Part shown: piece after piece, positions 7,870 through 15,716 of the stretch | Numbering within the stretch: position 1 is the stretch's first letter | Layout of the letters: the number at the start of each line of letters is the position of its first letter | Assembly (NCBI GenBank): GCA_001774495.1 | Contig: MFAE01000011.1 | Location: 1 to 32,291, forward strand | Direction of reading: 5' to 3' | Source of the DNA: Candidatus Campbellbacteria bacterium RIFOXYC2_FULL_35_25 | GTDB taxonomy: Bacteria > Patescibacteriota > Minisyncoccia > Phycocordibacterales > UBA12079 | Length of the DNA stretch: 32,291 nt | Position numbers and translations under genes: made by a program | Notes under the pieces: generated by a model | The model's database searches: none | The model's input: the letters and a program-made list of their open reading frames with translations, nothing else | What the model was told of the DNA's origin: nothing

Positions 7870-8253
7870 CTAAAAAGTGTCTGTGTGAGGAATAGCAAAA
7901 CTTGATCCAACTAAATCAGGGTTTATCGTCTGTAAAAGTAAATAAGAAGATAAAATAAGAAGCAAACCAATCAAAGCATTCTTGATAGTATCTTTTGCTC
8001 CAGCCTTACCAGTAAAAGATTCTTCTGTAATATATTTAAAACCACCAATAGATATCATCAGAACGGCCAAAACCATAGCCGAACCGATAGACACATTATA
8101 GATAACACTCAAATAGTCTCCTAAATCATTCACATTAGCATTCAAGCCAGGAATACTCGGTTCTAACAGAGTGTATGTAAAAGCGCTCGCTACACCAAAC
8201 TTCAAAAAAAAGGCTGGAATAATTATTAGTATATTTTTTAAAATCTTATTCAT
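7870..8253 (-). CDS. VirB2/TrbC-like T4SS pilin-type protein
   Basis: 127 residues. An N-terminal hydrophobic signal ends near GVASA|FTYT, a short extracytoplasmic part follows, and then two transmembrane helices (about 55-75, IGSAMVLAVLMISIGGFKYI, and about 90-110, IGLLLILSSYLLLQTINP) are joined by a short basic cytoplasmic loop (KAGAKDTIKNA). Size, topology and the GGFKYITEE...KDTIKNALIGL pattern match the T4SS pilin family found widely in CPR genomes. It probably forms or seeds the secretion pilus or pore. It is tightly linked (7 bp) to the upstream secreted Ig-like protein. Confidence 0.8.
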   Translation of the reverse strand: MNKILKNILIIIPAFFLKFGVASAFTYTLLEPSIPGLNANVNDLGDYLSVIYNVSIGSAMVLAVLMISIGGFKYITEESFTGKAGAKDTIKNALIGLLLILSSYLLLQTINPDLVGSSFAIPHTDTF

Positions 8254-8260
8254 ATTTTAG

Positions 8261-9283
8261 TTAAATATTATTAAATAAATTAGAGCCCTTTAATTCACCA
8301 AGGTTTATTTTTAATTGGTTATTTGCAAACTGCATTATCCTATTAAAATTTGTTATCCCTAAATTTAAATTAATTGAGCCACTTCCTTTTTCAGGCCTTC
8401 TTAGTGTCATTATATTATCCCCCTGGGCCTCCTCAATCTCTTTGTTATCGATAAGCCATTTATAAACCAAGTTTCCATTAAAGATATCGTCTTTTGAAAA
8501 GAAGAAGGGTTGAGCAACGATAGAGGCTTCTTCTTCGGTTAGAATAAAGGGTGTTTCTAATGCTTTTTCATAAACCACACCTAGTAAAGGATTTTTTTCA
8601 TAAAAAACTATTTCGGGACGAGAATAAACAACATTAAGATTTCCCCCAGCTAACATTTTTCCGTCTTTTGTCTCAACCTCAACACTTATTGTTTGATTAC
8701 TTGGGATTTTATTATCCTTTAGTATTAAAACATTCCTTCCAATACCGGAACTATCTCCTATTGCTCTCATATCTTTCTTCCACCGATAAATAAGATCTTT
8801 GGAATTTAAAAAGTAACCATTAGAATCAATAAAATTAGGAACAGCAATAATTTTTATATCACTTTGATACGAACTTAATGCCTTTCCTTTGTATAAAGGA
8901 GGGACGGAAGAATTAGCCTCCCAAAATAAATCAACCTCGGCAGGGGTAATCTCAATAATTTTTGTTAAAGTTCCTTTATTAGAAGTCTTTACTTGAATAT
9001 TTATTTTAACAGATGAACCCAATCCCCCCGCTTTAAAAGTAAAGCTATTAAGACCAAACCCTTTTTCTACCAAAGTACCATTTTTAAACCAAGAAGTTTC
9101 TGCTAAATTTAAATCTGTAACATAACTTTCAATACTCACCGAAAATTCCTGGTTTGGTTTAGGAAATTTTGGGTCAATTTTAACATAGAGGCTACTATCG
9201 GAACCTAAAAATTGCGCACTAGCCCAAAAAGGAAGAAAGAGGGCTCCAAGAAAAATTATTTTTTTTATTTTATTACTTAACAT
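8261..9283 (-). CDS. Secreted Ig-like repeat protein of the T4SS locus
   Basis: 340 residues with a clear signal peptide (KKIIFLGALFLPFWASA|Q). The mature part reads as tandem Ig-like or PKD-like beta-sandwich units: FPKPNQEFSVSIESY...TSWFKNGTLVEKG (about 40-75), then IYRWKKDMRAIGDSSG (about 165-180), then VYKWLIDNKEIEEAQG (about 270-290). Each unit has the W-x-x-(D/N)-(G/K) core typical of such folds, so about three repeats. No anchor is visible. Its position between virB4 and the pilin-like gene suggests an extracytoplasmic T4SS component or surface filament partner. I know of no assigned function. Confidence 0.7.
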   Translation of the reverse strand: MLSNKIKKIIFLGALFLPFWASAQFLGSDSSLYVKIDPKFPKPNQEFSVSIESYVTDLNLAETSWFKNGTLVEKGFGLNSFTFKAGGLGSSVKINIQVKTSNKGTLTKIIEITPAEVDLFWEANSSVPPLYKGKALSSYQSDIKIIAVPNFIDSNGYFLNSKDLIYRWKKDMRAIGDSSGIGRNVLILKDNKIPSNQTISVEVETKDGKMLAGGNLNVVYSRPEIVFYEKNPLLGVVYEKALETPFILTEEEASIVAQPFFFSKDDIFNGNLVYKWLIDNKEIEEAQGDNIMTLRRPEKGSGSINLNLGITNFNRIMQFANNQLKINLGELKGSNLFNNI

Positions 9284-9313
9284 GATTTTAATAATATTAT
9301 AACATTTTAAATA

Positions 9314-11128
9314 TTATGTTGTAGAGGCTAAATCTTTTTTGGCTTGCTTGATAGCTAATATTTGTGAAGGATCGGATGTAATAATTTGGTCTTCAATGTA
9401 AGAAGCCACTATTTTTATGGCAACATGTTTTAACCCCGCAAAAAATATACCCTCTCCGAGATCAGACTCTAATAACAAAAATTTCTCCTCATCAGTTAAA
9501 TTAAAAGTTTTTTGAACCACGTCAATCGTTGTTGGGGATTGTTTTAATAATAACTGAATAGAAGAGTTTGTTATAATAGGAAGACCATAAGGGGAATGAA
9601 GGAAATCATTAACATCCTGAGTTATTGTCGCCAAACCAAGATAATATTTTCTACCTCTTTTTGCCATTCCAAACAAGAAAGAAGCAGCGTCTTCAGATTT
9701 CATCATCTGCCAAGCCTCATCAATAACTAACAGTCTCTTTTTTAATTCTTTTCTAACAGCGTTCCAAACATAGTGCGTAATAAGATACATGGCTACTGGC
9801 CTCAATTCATCCTCCATGTCCCTGATAGAAAAAACGATGAACTTGTTATTAATATCAACGTTGGTTGGTTTGTTAATAAAACCGGCCCATGTTCCGCTAG
9901 TGTATTTAGATATTTTTTGAACCAAATCGCTTGTCCCTTCCATACCAGACAAAACCATCTCAAAATCAGAAAGAAGGGGGGGTTCAATGTTAGAAAAATC
10001 AGAATCAGGCGTAATATCCTTCAAAGCATATGTTTCTGTTATAGCCCTATCGATAATAGCGTCTTCTGAGGGGGAAAGTCCTCCAAGCATAATCCTAAAA
10101 AGTCCCACGAGGTTTACCGTGTGTGAACGCAAAACATTAGAAGGGGTTTCTTCTTCTCTTGGGATAGGTAAATCAAAAGGATTAATATGGTGGTTAGAAG
10201 CAAGGGATATATCAAAATATCTTCCTCCCATAGCTTCCGCCAAGAAACCAAACTCTTTTTCTGGGTCAATAACAATAACATCAATATCAAACATTAGAGA
10301 TCTCAAAATCTCTAATTTCACAGCGTAAGATTTTCCTGCTCCTGATTTAGCAAAAGTAACTGAATTATAGTTAGCTAAAGAGAATCGATCAAACAAAATC
10401 AAACTGGAATTATGTCTATTTATTCCAAACAAAATCCCTTTATCCGAAGTTAGATCAAAAGAAACAAAAGGGAAAATACTCGATAATGGGGAGGAATTTA
10501 ATTTTTGGTGAACACCTAATTGGTCATCTGCTGTGGGTAAAATACTCTTAAAACCTTGTTCTTGTTGAAAAAGTGCTGGTCTAATATAAATAAGTTTTGA
10601 TTCTAGAATAGACCTTATTTCCGATTCTACTTTGTTTAATTCGTCGTCAGAGTTCCCATAAACAGAAATATAAATACCCACATCAAAAAGCTTTTCTTCT
10701 GCTTGTTGAAGCTTGTCTCTTAATTCTTCGAGGTTTTGATAGGCAGCATCTAGCCCAGGGTCTCTAACAATTCCCTTTTGTTCCCGGGTCATTATCTGAC
10801 TTTGAACCTCCGCAACCTTTTTTTGGAAGTGTCTCAAAATCGTCGCTGTTTCAATTGGGTGAACATAAATAGCCACATCAAACTCTTTGTCTAAATTAAT
10901 TACTGGAGAAAACCAGTTATCTGTAAGAAACTTGGGGTAGGATATAACAAAAAATGTTCGGGCCATCTTTCCTCCGAGGTTAATATCTTTGGGAGAAATT
11001 TTTAAAGCTGAAGGAGCAATAACATCCTTCATTTCCAAAACACTTGCCTCATAAATCTCTTGCGGTAAGATGGGTGTTATCTCAATTTTGTTATTTTTAC
11101 TTCCTAAAATTTTGTCTATCAAATTCAT
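9314..11128 (-). CDS. virB4: VirB4/TraC-type T4SS ATPase
   Basis: 604 residues. The N-terminal region (about 30-215) carries the VirB4 arm, including a coiled-coil stretch (LEELRDKLQQAEEKLFDVG). The HerA/FtsK-type ATPase domain has Walker A AKSGAGKSY (about 260-268), VIVIDPEKEF, and Walker B RLLVIDEAWQMM (about 465-476), followed by the RGRKYYLGLATITQDV sensor segment. VirB4 proteins power pilus assembly and substrate movement at the inner membrane. The family's extra N-terminal piece is encoded separately just upstream (11141-11767), a split arrangement I associate with CPR. The gene is in the T4SS operon, 12 bp downstream of that piece. Confidence 0.92.
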   Translation of the reverse strand: MNLIDKILGSKNNKIEITPILPQEIYEASVLEMKDVIAPSALKISPKDINLGGKMARTFFVISYPKFLTDNWFSPVINLDKEFDVAIYVHPIETATILRHFQKKVAEVQSQIMTREQKGIVRDPGLDAAYQNLEELRDKLQQAEEKLFDVGIYISVYGNSDDELNKVESEIRSILESKLIYIRPALFQQEQGFKSILPTADDQLGVHQKLNSSPLSSIFPFVSFDLTSDKGILFGINRHNSSLILFDRFSLANYNSVTFAKSGAGKSYAVKLEILRSLMFDIDVIVIDPEKEFGFLAEAMGGRYFDISLASNHHINPFDLPIPREEETPSNVLRSHTVNLVGLFRIMLGGLSPSEDAIIDRAITETYALKDITPDSDFSNIEPPLLSDFEMVLSGMEGTSDLVQKISKYTSGTWAGFINKPTNVDINNKFIVFSIRDMEDELRPVAMYLITHYVWNAVRKELKKRLLVIDEAWQMMKSEDAASFLFGMAKRGRKYYLGLATITQDVNDFLHSPYGLPIITNSSIQLLLKQSPTTIDVVQKTFNLTDEEKFLLLESDLGEGIFFAGLKHVAIKIVASYIEDQIITSDPSQILAIKQAKKDLASTT

Positions 11129-11140
11129 AATATTGAATGG

Positions 11141-11767
11141 TTAATTAATTTTTATTGGCTTTTCTGATTCTCCTGGATTAAACATCTTATAAAGCAATTC
11201 TATTATTTCTTCTGTTCCCAATCTCGCCAACCTAAGTCCTGTTCGAGATATCCCTTGTTCAATAACGCTTACTCTTTGTTCTAACTGTGATCTATTTTCC
11301 TCAAAAGCTTCGGCATCATCAAGCTTTTTTGTTTCTACTGTTGATTTTTTGAAAAGACCTTTTGTTCCTTTCGCGGAAATAGTTGGGGAATAAGAGGTAA
11401 CAATAAAAAAGTTTTTTGACATAATGCTTACGCTGTCCGTAAAATTTTTTATAAATTCGATGTATTCATGTGTTTGAATTTTAATAAGATCATTTGTTTG
11501 CTCTTTTCTTTTTGCTTCCATCATAGCTATATAGGGTCTAATATCTAAACGTCTCGATTGAACAAAAATTTGAACAGAAAAATCAAGAGAATTCAAGAAA
11601 TTTTGAAACTGCATAATTATAGCAGTCTGCTCATCTTCAGATTTTAAGGCAAAGTTTAAAGAGGAAACCATAGAAACAGCTCTTAAAGAGTTATTTTTTA
11701 GAACCATAACCCCGTCTCTTACTTCTTTAACGGGTACAAAATTTTGTGCGGCATCTGATTTAGGCAT
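11141..11767 (-). CDS. TraC/VirB4 N-terminal-like protein
   Basis: 208 residues. It opens with QNFVPVKEVRDGVMVLKNNSLRAVSMVSSLNFALKSEDEQ, the pattern of the N-terminal domain of TraC/VirB4 ATPases, and continues with FLNSLDFSVQIFVQSRRLDIRPYI and a long helical segment (MEAKRKEQTNDLIKIQTHEYIEFIKNF). It ends with LARLGTEEIIELLYKMFNPGE, another conserved TraC element. It has no Walker motif, so it likely works with the ATPase encoded next. Not a recent frameshift: each part has its own start, and the 12-bp gap contains in-frame stops. Upstream lies the four-helix-bundle element, which separates it from prgI. Confidence 0.8.
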   Translation of the reverse strand: MPKSDAAQNFVPVKEVRDGVMVLKNNSLRAVSMVSSLNFALKSEDEQTAIIMQFQNFLNSLDFSVQIFVQSRRLDIRPYIAMMEAKRKEQTNDLIKIQTHEYIEFIKNFTDSVSIMSKNFFIVTSYSPTISAKGTKGLFKKSTVETKKLDDAEAFEENRSQLEQRVSVIEQGISRTGLRLARLGTEEIIELLYKMFNPGESEKPIKIN

Positions 11768-11899
11768 AAATATTCATTAATTCTTACTATAAATTGATTA
11801 CTAATCATCTACTATGATAACATTTATTTTGATTATCATACTGTTTAAAACACAATAAAAATAAAACACAAAATCCAAACAAAACACAAACCACAAAAA
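11768..11899. repeat. Gap with heptamer-like words and left arm of element 1
   Basis: 132 bp without a gene. 11782-11817 shows degenerate 7-bp units (TTGATTA, CTAATCA, TCTACTA). 11841-11890 is the left inverted-repeat arm of the four-helix-bundle element. Confidence 0.5.
11867..11890 (+). repeat. Left inverted-repeat arm of element 1
   Basis: 24-bp perfect inverted match to 12280-12303, with a 7-bp rhythm (ACACAAA, ATCCAAA, CAAAACA). Confidence 0.85.
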
Positions 11900-12277
11900 C
11901 TAAACTTCTTTCTGATTATTTGCCTTTACTATTATAGCAGACAATATATTACGAATTTCTATGATTTCCTGAAAAAGATTTCTCATTCTTGCTGACATTT
12001 TAGGGTTGGCTTCTTCTATTAATTCTAACCAGTGTTGTGTTTCTTTTGATTCTTTTCTAGCTATTCGTAAACGAAAACTAAAATCTTTTTTACCCAAAGC
12101 TTCGTTTGTCTCTCGATAATTTGCACCAACAGAACCTGACGACCTAATAATTTGATCTACTAAACGATTGTTTATCCTGTCTTTTGGTAATTCTTTACAT
12201 AATCTTATGATTCTTTTTGCAAAATCTGTCGTTCTTTGCTCAAACTCTCTATAACTATTTTCTTTTTGTGCTTTCAT
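11900..12277 (-). CDS. Four-helix-bundle protein (23S rRNA IVS / S23 type), copy 1
   Basis: 125 residues, nearly all helical, with the family hallmarks: an early aromatic/acidic start (YREFEQRTTDFAKRIIRLCKELP), the central LVDQIIRSSGSVGANYRETNEALGKKDFSFRLRIARKESKET, and a final long helix ending in a conserved NILSAIIVKA. The S-x-G-A-N-Y-x-E-A motif is typical of the family first described in 23S rRNA intervening sequences and related to the Avd accessory protein of diversity-generating retroelements. Molecular function is unknown; members form pentameric barrels that may bind nucleic acid. It interrupts the T4SS locus between prgI and the TraC-like gene and is enclosed in inverted repeats. 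Confidence 0.88.
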   Translation of the reverse strand: MKAQKENSYREFEQRTTDFAKRIIRLCKELPKDRINNRLVDQIIRSSGSVGANYRETNEALGKKDFSFRLRIARKESKETQHWLELIEEANPKMSARMRNLFQEIIEIRNILSAIIVKANNQKEV

Positions 12278-12279
12278 GT

Positions 12280-12303
12280 TTTGTGTTTTGTTTGGATTTT
12301 GTG
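12280..12303 (-). repeat. Right inverted-repeat arm of element 1
   Basis: 24-bp perfect reverse complement of 11867-11890, beginning 2 bp upstream of the four-helix-bundle start codon. Confidence 0.85.
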
Positions 12304-12332
12304 CTTTTGAATTTGTGTTTTTTAAACAACAA

Positions 12333-12764
12333 CTAGTTATTATTCATATCGTCAACCAACTTGTCTTTAATATCCAAACTCCAACCTAGTTCTGATAATT
12401 TACTATCTGACAACTTTGGAATTTGCATCCCCAAAATTGGGTCTTCACTTTTTTCATCTCCTTCGCTATTTTTCTTTTTCTTTTCTGTTCTTTTTTCCCA
12501 TATATATAATTTACTCCCTATCACATACCGAAAAGCTGATTCCATTTGCAGGATAAAAGGTTGGCTGTTTGGTTTATAAAAAGCAAGAGCAAGTCCTAAA
12601 CCCAAGGAAGGAATTATAAGAATAAAAGAAATATAGATGGGGAGGAATTTAAAGAAAATAAAACCTAGCCCAGCCCCACCAGCTACATAAATAAACTGTT
12701 TTATGGTTAGAGGACCTACTATTTTATCCTCTATCTCTATAAATTGTGGAACTTGAAATTTCAT
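12333..12764 (-). CDS. PrgI family T4SS membrane protein
   Basis: 143 residues. The opening MKFQVPQFIEIEDKIVGPLTIKQF is the PrgI/VirB3-like signature. It is followed by two close transmembrane helices (about 26-42 and 46-63, split by an LPIYIS turn), and FKPNSQPF-like text appears as FYKPNSQPFILQMESAFRYVIGSKLYIW. The C-terminal 50 residues are charged and cytoplasmic. PrgI is an inner-membrane T4SS subunit usually encoded next to virB4. Here it is separated from the TraC/VirB4 pair by element 1 and from its upstream neighbour by element 2, which suggests the operon was contiguous before the insertions. Confidence 0.85.
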   Translation of the reverse strand: MKFQVPQFIEIEDKIVGPLTIKQFIYVAGGAGLGFIFFKFLPIYISFILIIPSLGLGLALAFYKPNSQPFILQMESAFRYVIGSKLYIWEKRTEKKKKNSEGDEKSEDPILGMQIPKLSDSKLSELGWSLDIKDKLVDDMNNN

Positions 12765-12771
12765 TTTTTGA

Positions 12772-12800
12772 GTTTACAGTAAACAGTTTACAGTTTACAG
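12772..12800 (+). repeat. Left heptamer array / inverted-repeat arm of element 2
   Basis: Units TTTACAG, TAAACAG, TTTACAG, TTTACAG. 12783-12800 is an 18-bp perfect inverted match to 13154-13171. The array supplies the stop codon of the four-helix-bundle gene (12795-12797). Confidence 0.88.
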
Positions 12801-13133
12801 TTTTTTAATTAATGATTCTAACATCCTCTGAACCTCTTTTAATAATAAATTGACTTCACTATCTTCTTTTTTGTAAATATCTTTAACTAATAAGATTTGT
12901 GTCTCTAGTTCGGCTAACGAACCCGATGCTATCCTTAAAAACTGGTTAAAATCTTTCTTGGTTCTTCTTTTCGAGCCCTCAGCTATATTAGAAGGGGTAG
13001 AAACAGCGCATCTTCTTATTTGGCTTATCAAACCAAACCTTTCTTCGTTAGGTAGTTTTTCGGTAAATAGATAAATTAACCTTGCTAACAACATTGCTTT
13101 CTGCCATACAATTAATTTTCTAAAATCACTCAT
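12795..13133 (-). CDS. Four-helix-bundle protein (23S rRNA IVS / S23 type), copy 2
   Basis: 112 residues starting MSDFRKLIVWQKAMLLARLIYLFTEKLP, the classic start of this family (F-x-x-L-x-V-W-Q-x-A). It continues with GLISQIRRCAVSTPSNIAEGSKRRTKKDFNQFLRIASGSLAELETQ, which contains the diagnostic R-x-A-x-S-x-x-x-N-I-A-E-G and L-x-I-A-x-G-S-x-x-E-x-x-T/E-Q segments. It matches the family consensus more closely than copy 1 and is clearly divergent from it, so the two are not a recent tandem duplication. The track's upstream start at 13208 only translates the heptamer array (YSLQFTDNSLQ), so 13133 is chosen. The stop TAA comes from the left array. Function as for copy 1: unknown, perhaps nucleic-acid binding. 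Confidence 0.92.
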   Translation of the reverse strand: MSDFRKLIVWQKAMLLARLIYLFTEKLPNEERFGLISQIRRCAVSTPSNIAEGSKRRTKKDFNQFLRIASGSLAELETQILLVKDIYKKEDSEVNLLLKEVQRMLESLIKKL

Positions 13134-13139
13134 AATTTT

Positions 13140-13175
13140 CTGTAAACTGTTATCTGTAAACTGTAAACTGTAAAC
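13140..13175 (-). repeat. Right heptamer array / inverted-repeat arm of element 2
   Basis: CTGTAAA units with one shortened unit (CTGTTAT); reverse complement of the array at 12772-12800 over 18 bp. It lies 7 bp from the four-helix-bundle ATG and 7 bp from the stop of the 181-aa gene. Confidence 0.88.
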
Positions 13176-13182
13176 TTTTCTA

Positions 13183-13728
13183 CTAAACCGCTTCTCGGTA
13201 AGGATCAATTCCTCCTTCCTCTTTTATCTCCTTTTCGGCCATGGGCATTTTGATAACCCCTTCTAATTTATTCTCTACTATGCTCTTTTCTTTTTCTACA
13301 TGACCATGATCACCCAAAGGATTTTCAATCTCATTTAAAACCTTTTCTCTATCCAAAAATTCATCTTGTTCGTCTGTTTCTTTGTTTCTTTGTTCGGATG
13401 TCATCCTGTTTTCTTCATAAATTTTTCTAAGGGAAAAACGAATTTTTAAAAAGATTTTTTCGTTTAAATCCTTTACTATCTTTTCAGCTTGGTCTCTTGA
13501 GAGTTCTAATTCTTTCCTTATTTTATTTAAAAAATCATCGCTATGTGTGATGGCCAACATAACCAAACCAGACTCATAAATTAATTTATCAATTTGTTCG
13601 TGGTTTAATTCATATTTTTCCCCTATATCAACAATAATATTACTCGTATCAACAGATGAAATAGCCTCCCTTACATCATTAGGTAGTGCTTCAAACTTTT
13701 TTTGTATTTCTTCTTTTGTGTGTTCCAT
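13183..13728 (-). CDS. Helical cytoplasmic protein of the T4SS locus, function unknown
   Basis: 181 residues with no signal or membrane segment. The first 110 residues read as a compact helical domain (KKFEALPNDVREAISSVDTSNIIVDIGEKYELNHEQIDKL, SRDQAEKIVKDLNEKIF). The rest is charged and probably disordered, ending GGIDPYREAV. A DPYRE-type tail is one I associate with CPR proteins encoded between VirB6-like and PrgI genes. No enzymatic motif is visible. It lies 24 bp downstream of the VirB6-like gene on the same strand, so it is likely a locus-specific cytoplasmic partner. Element 2 begins 7 bp after its stop. Confidence 0.7.
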   Translation of the reverse strand: MEHTKEEIQKKFEALPNDVREAISSVDTSNIIVDIGEKYELNHEQIDKLIYESGLVMLAITHSDDFLNKIRKELELSRDQAEKIVKDLNEKIFLKIRFSLRKIYEENRMTSEQRNKETDEQDEFLDREKVLNEIENPLGDHGHVEKEKSIVENKLEGVIKMPMAEKEIKEEGGIDPYREAV

Positions 13729-13752
13729 ATTATTGTTTATTAGTTTTTAGAA

Positions 13753-15687
13753 TTATTTTTTCTTCTTACTACCACCTCCTGCCTGTTCAGCTTTTTTCTC
13801 TTCTCCTTTTAATTTATTAGCTTCTCCTTCCAATTTTTTAATTTCCTTTTCTTTATTAAAAATTTCATCCCTTAAGCGCCCAGTCTCATTATCATCCTCT
13901 TTCGCTATAGAGGCTTGCTTCAAATCCTTAAGTTTTTCTAATTCTTTTTTAGATTTTTCTAGTTCCTTTGATTTTTCTGATAATTTTTCAGCACTATCAA
14001 GATATGCCTTTCGTCCAGAATCAGCAAGAGTAGCCCCCCTGGTAGCACGCTGACCAGCAAATGCTCCAACGACCCCTCCAATAGCTCCTCCCATAACAGT
14101 ACCTATTGGTCCAGCAACAGAACCGAGAACAGCCCCTGTAGCAATCCCTCCTGTAGCGCCAGTCGCACTACCCCCAACCTCAGCAGTCCTTCTCAAAAGA
14201 TTAGGTAGAACGCCCTCTTCTCTCCATTTTTGTTTAGCCTTTTGGTTCTCTCTGTATTTTTCTTGGGCACTTTTCGTCATTATTGGATTATTCTGATCAT
14301 CAAAAGATAACTCGCCATAAATGTCTCTTTCTTGTACCTTCTTGCCTGATAAAGATTTTTCGTACGCAGTATGTCCAGCTCTCTGGCTCGCTACTCTTTG
14401 GGTATATCCCTCCTTCATTCCAAATTTCTTATTTCCTACAGCCCTAAGGGTCTGTAATTTCATTTTTCCATAAGTAGTATCCCCCTTTCCTTCTTTCTCC
14501 ATTTGGTCAGCCTTCCTAGCCGCATATCCACCGACCGCACCCCTAGCAGCATAACCAGCAACTCCCGCCCCTGTGGCAATCGCAGCAACTTTTGCCATAC
14601 CCATAACCTTAGCCCCCACCCCTCCGTCACTACATTTCTTTCTTGTTTCCTCTAACCCTGTTCTAAACAAAGTTATTACTAAAATAAACTGCATTACAAC
14701 CATCATCATAATTTCTATAAATTTCATTTCATTCATAGATGGTTTAAAAAGAGAACTATAAAAATTACTATGAAGAATTCCGAGTGTTAACCATATAAAA
14801 AACAAAAAAATAACAAGGCAAAAAGCTTGATCAAACAACTTTATCCACCACCGATTCCATAAACTCTTTGTCCCAGGCATGGTAAAAGAGATAAATGCCA
14901 AGGGAGAAATAAGCATCAAAAGCCACAGCCATATAACCCTAACCACAACAATAAAACTCGCCAGGGCGAACAAATAGGAAAGATACAAACACATGGCCGC
15001 AGACACGATATAAATAATAGCTAAAACAGCCACGCTCCCCCCTTCATCATTAATCCATGCTGTTAAAGCTGTGCCACTGACTATATTTGAAGGTTCAAAA
15101 GCATTTCTAATAGCAGAGGCAACATCTTTTTGAGCCAAAATACCCGAAGGAACAGGGGGGCCTGCTGGTGCATCAATTGCATCATAAAACCCTAAGGTAA
15201 AGATATTCCCAGCATCAATAACAATCCTTGAGGCAAATAGGCTAAAATTAATCAGCAGGGCAATAATGATAACATCTATTATTAGTTTTTTTTGAGCAAA
15301 CTTGCCAAAATCTAAAATTATAGAAATGGAAATAGCAATCAACACAAAAATAAACATCATATTGGCAAAATCCCTAAGATTATCCCACGCAGTATTTACA
15401 AAGGAGGCATTCAAAACACTCGAGCTCATAGACCAAACGAGAAAGTAGTTAAAAATACCGGCGGTCACCTTTAAAACAAAAGCAGCTGGTTTATAAAAAA
15501 TTTCTTCTGCTATTACAACCAAACAACCTTCAACAGAAAAATTAATAGGATGAAGAAACATATTACATGTTAGTTTTGTTACATCTATTGGTGAAGCGTG
15601 AGCAACACTAGCACCAATAGGAGCAAAAACTCCCACCAAAACAACAAAAAAGAATATTAGAATAAGAAATTTTTTTTTCATTACCAT
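13753..15687 (-). CDS. VirB6/TrbL-like T4SS channel protein
   Basis: 644 residues. A signal-like N-terminus (KKKFLILIFFFVVLVGVFAPIGASVAHA) is followed by about six further hydrophobic segments: around 70-92, 110-127, 135-155, 215-265 (two helices, with IVVVRVIWLWLLMLISPLAFIS), 285-306 and 325-345. This matches the polytopic VirB6/TrbL family that forms the inner-membrane channel. After residue 355 comes a Gly/Ala-rich segment, then a charged stretch, a glycine-zipper-like hydrophobic region (GGATGGIATGAVLGSVAGPIG-like, about 515-550) and a Lys/Glu coiled coil to the end (KKKK). Two possible starts, MVM, differ by two codons. It follows the secreted 455-aa gene after 29 bp. Confidence 0.82.
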   Translation of the reverse strand: MVMKKKFLILIFFFVVLVGVFAPIGASVAHASPIDVTKLTCNMFLHPINFSVEGCLVVIAEEIFYKPAAFVLKVTAGIFNYFLVWSMSSSVLNASFVNTAWDNLRDFANMMFIFVLIAISISIILDFGKFAQKKLIIDVIIIALLINFSLFASRIVIDAGNIFTLGFYDAIDAPAGPPVPSGILAQKDVASAIRNAFEPSNIVSGTALTAWINDEGGSVAVLAIIYIVSAAMCLYLSYLFALASFIVVVRVIWLWLLMLISPLAFISFTMPGTKSLWNRWWIKLFDQAFCLVIFLFFIWLTLGILHSNFYSSLFKPSMNEMKFIEIMMMVVMQFILVITLFRTGLEETRKKCSDGGVGAKVMGMAKVAAIATGAGVAGYAARGAVGGYAARKADQMEKEGKGDTTYGKMKLQTLRAVGNKKFGMKEGYTQRVASQRAGHTAYEKSLSGKKVQERDIYGELSFDDQNNPIMTKSAQEKYRENQKAKQKWREEGVLPNLLRRTAEVGGSATGATGGIATGAVLGSVAGPIGTVMGGAIGGVVGAFAGQRATRGATLADSGRKAYLDSAEKLSEKSKELEKSKKELEKLKDLKQASIAKEDDNETGRLRDEIFNKEKEIKKLEGEANKLKGEEKKAEQAGGGSKKKK

Positions 15688-15716
15688 TTAATCACTTTAA
15701 GGAAAAACAACAAGAC

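Larger units (their letters stand above)
11841..12330 (-). mobile_element. IVS-like element 1: four-helix-bundle gene inside inverted repeats
   Basis: A 125-codon four-helix-bundle ORF is bracketed by a perfect 24-bp inverted repeat: 11867-11890 (CACAAAATCCAAAC...) and 12280-12303 (...GTTTGGATTTTGTG). It extends outward imperfectly to about 50 bp per arm: GTTTAAAA + CACAA at 11843-11855 has a counterpart at 12312-12328. The right arm ends 3 bp before the prgI stop codon. Transcribed, the arms would pair into a long stem with the ORF in the loop, as in 23S rRNA intervening sequences. Mobility is inferred from structure; no target duplication was established. Confidence 0.6.
12772..13175 (-). 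mobile_element. IVS-like element 2: four-helix-bundle gene inside inverted heptamer arrays
   Basis: 404-bp unit: a four-helix-bundle ORF flanked by TTTACAG-type arrays on the left and CTGTAAA-type arrays on the right, i.e. the same heptamers inverted (18 bp perfect). It has the same design as element 1 but a different repeat word. It lies between the 181-aa hypothetical gene and prgI. Mobility is inferred. Confidence 0.6.

Noticed and set aside
11129-11140. Frameshift splitting virB4 into two genes
   Set aside because: Each part has its own start and stop, and the split TraC-like/VirB4 arrangement is typical for CPR T4SS loci as I remember them.
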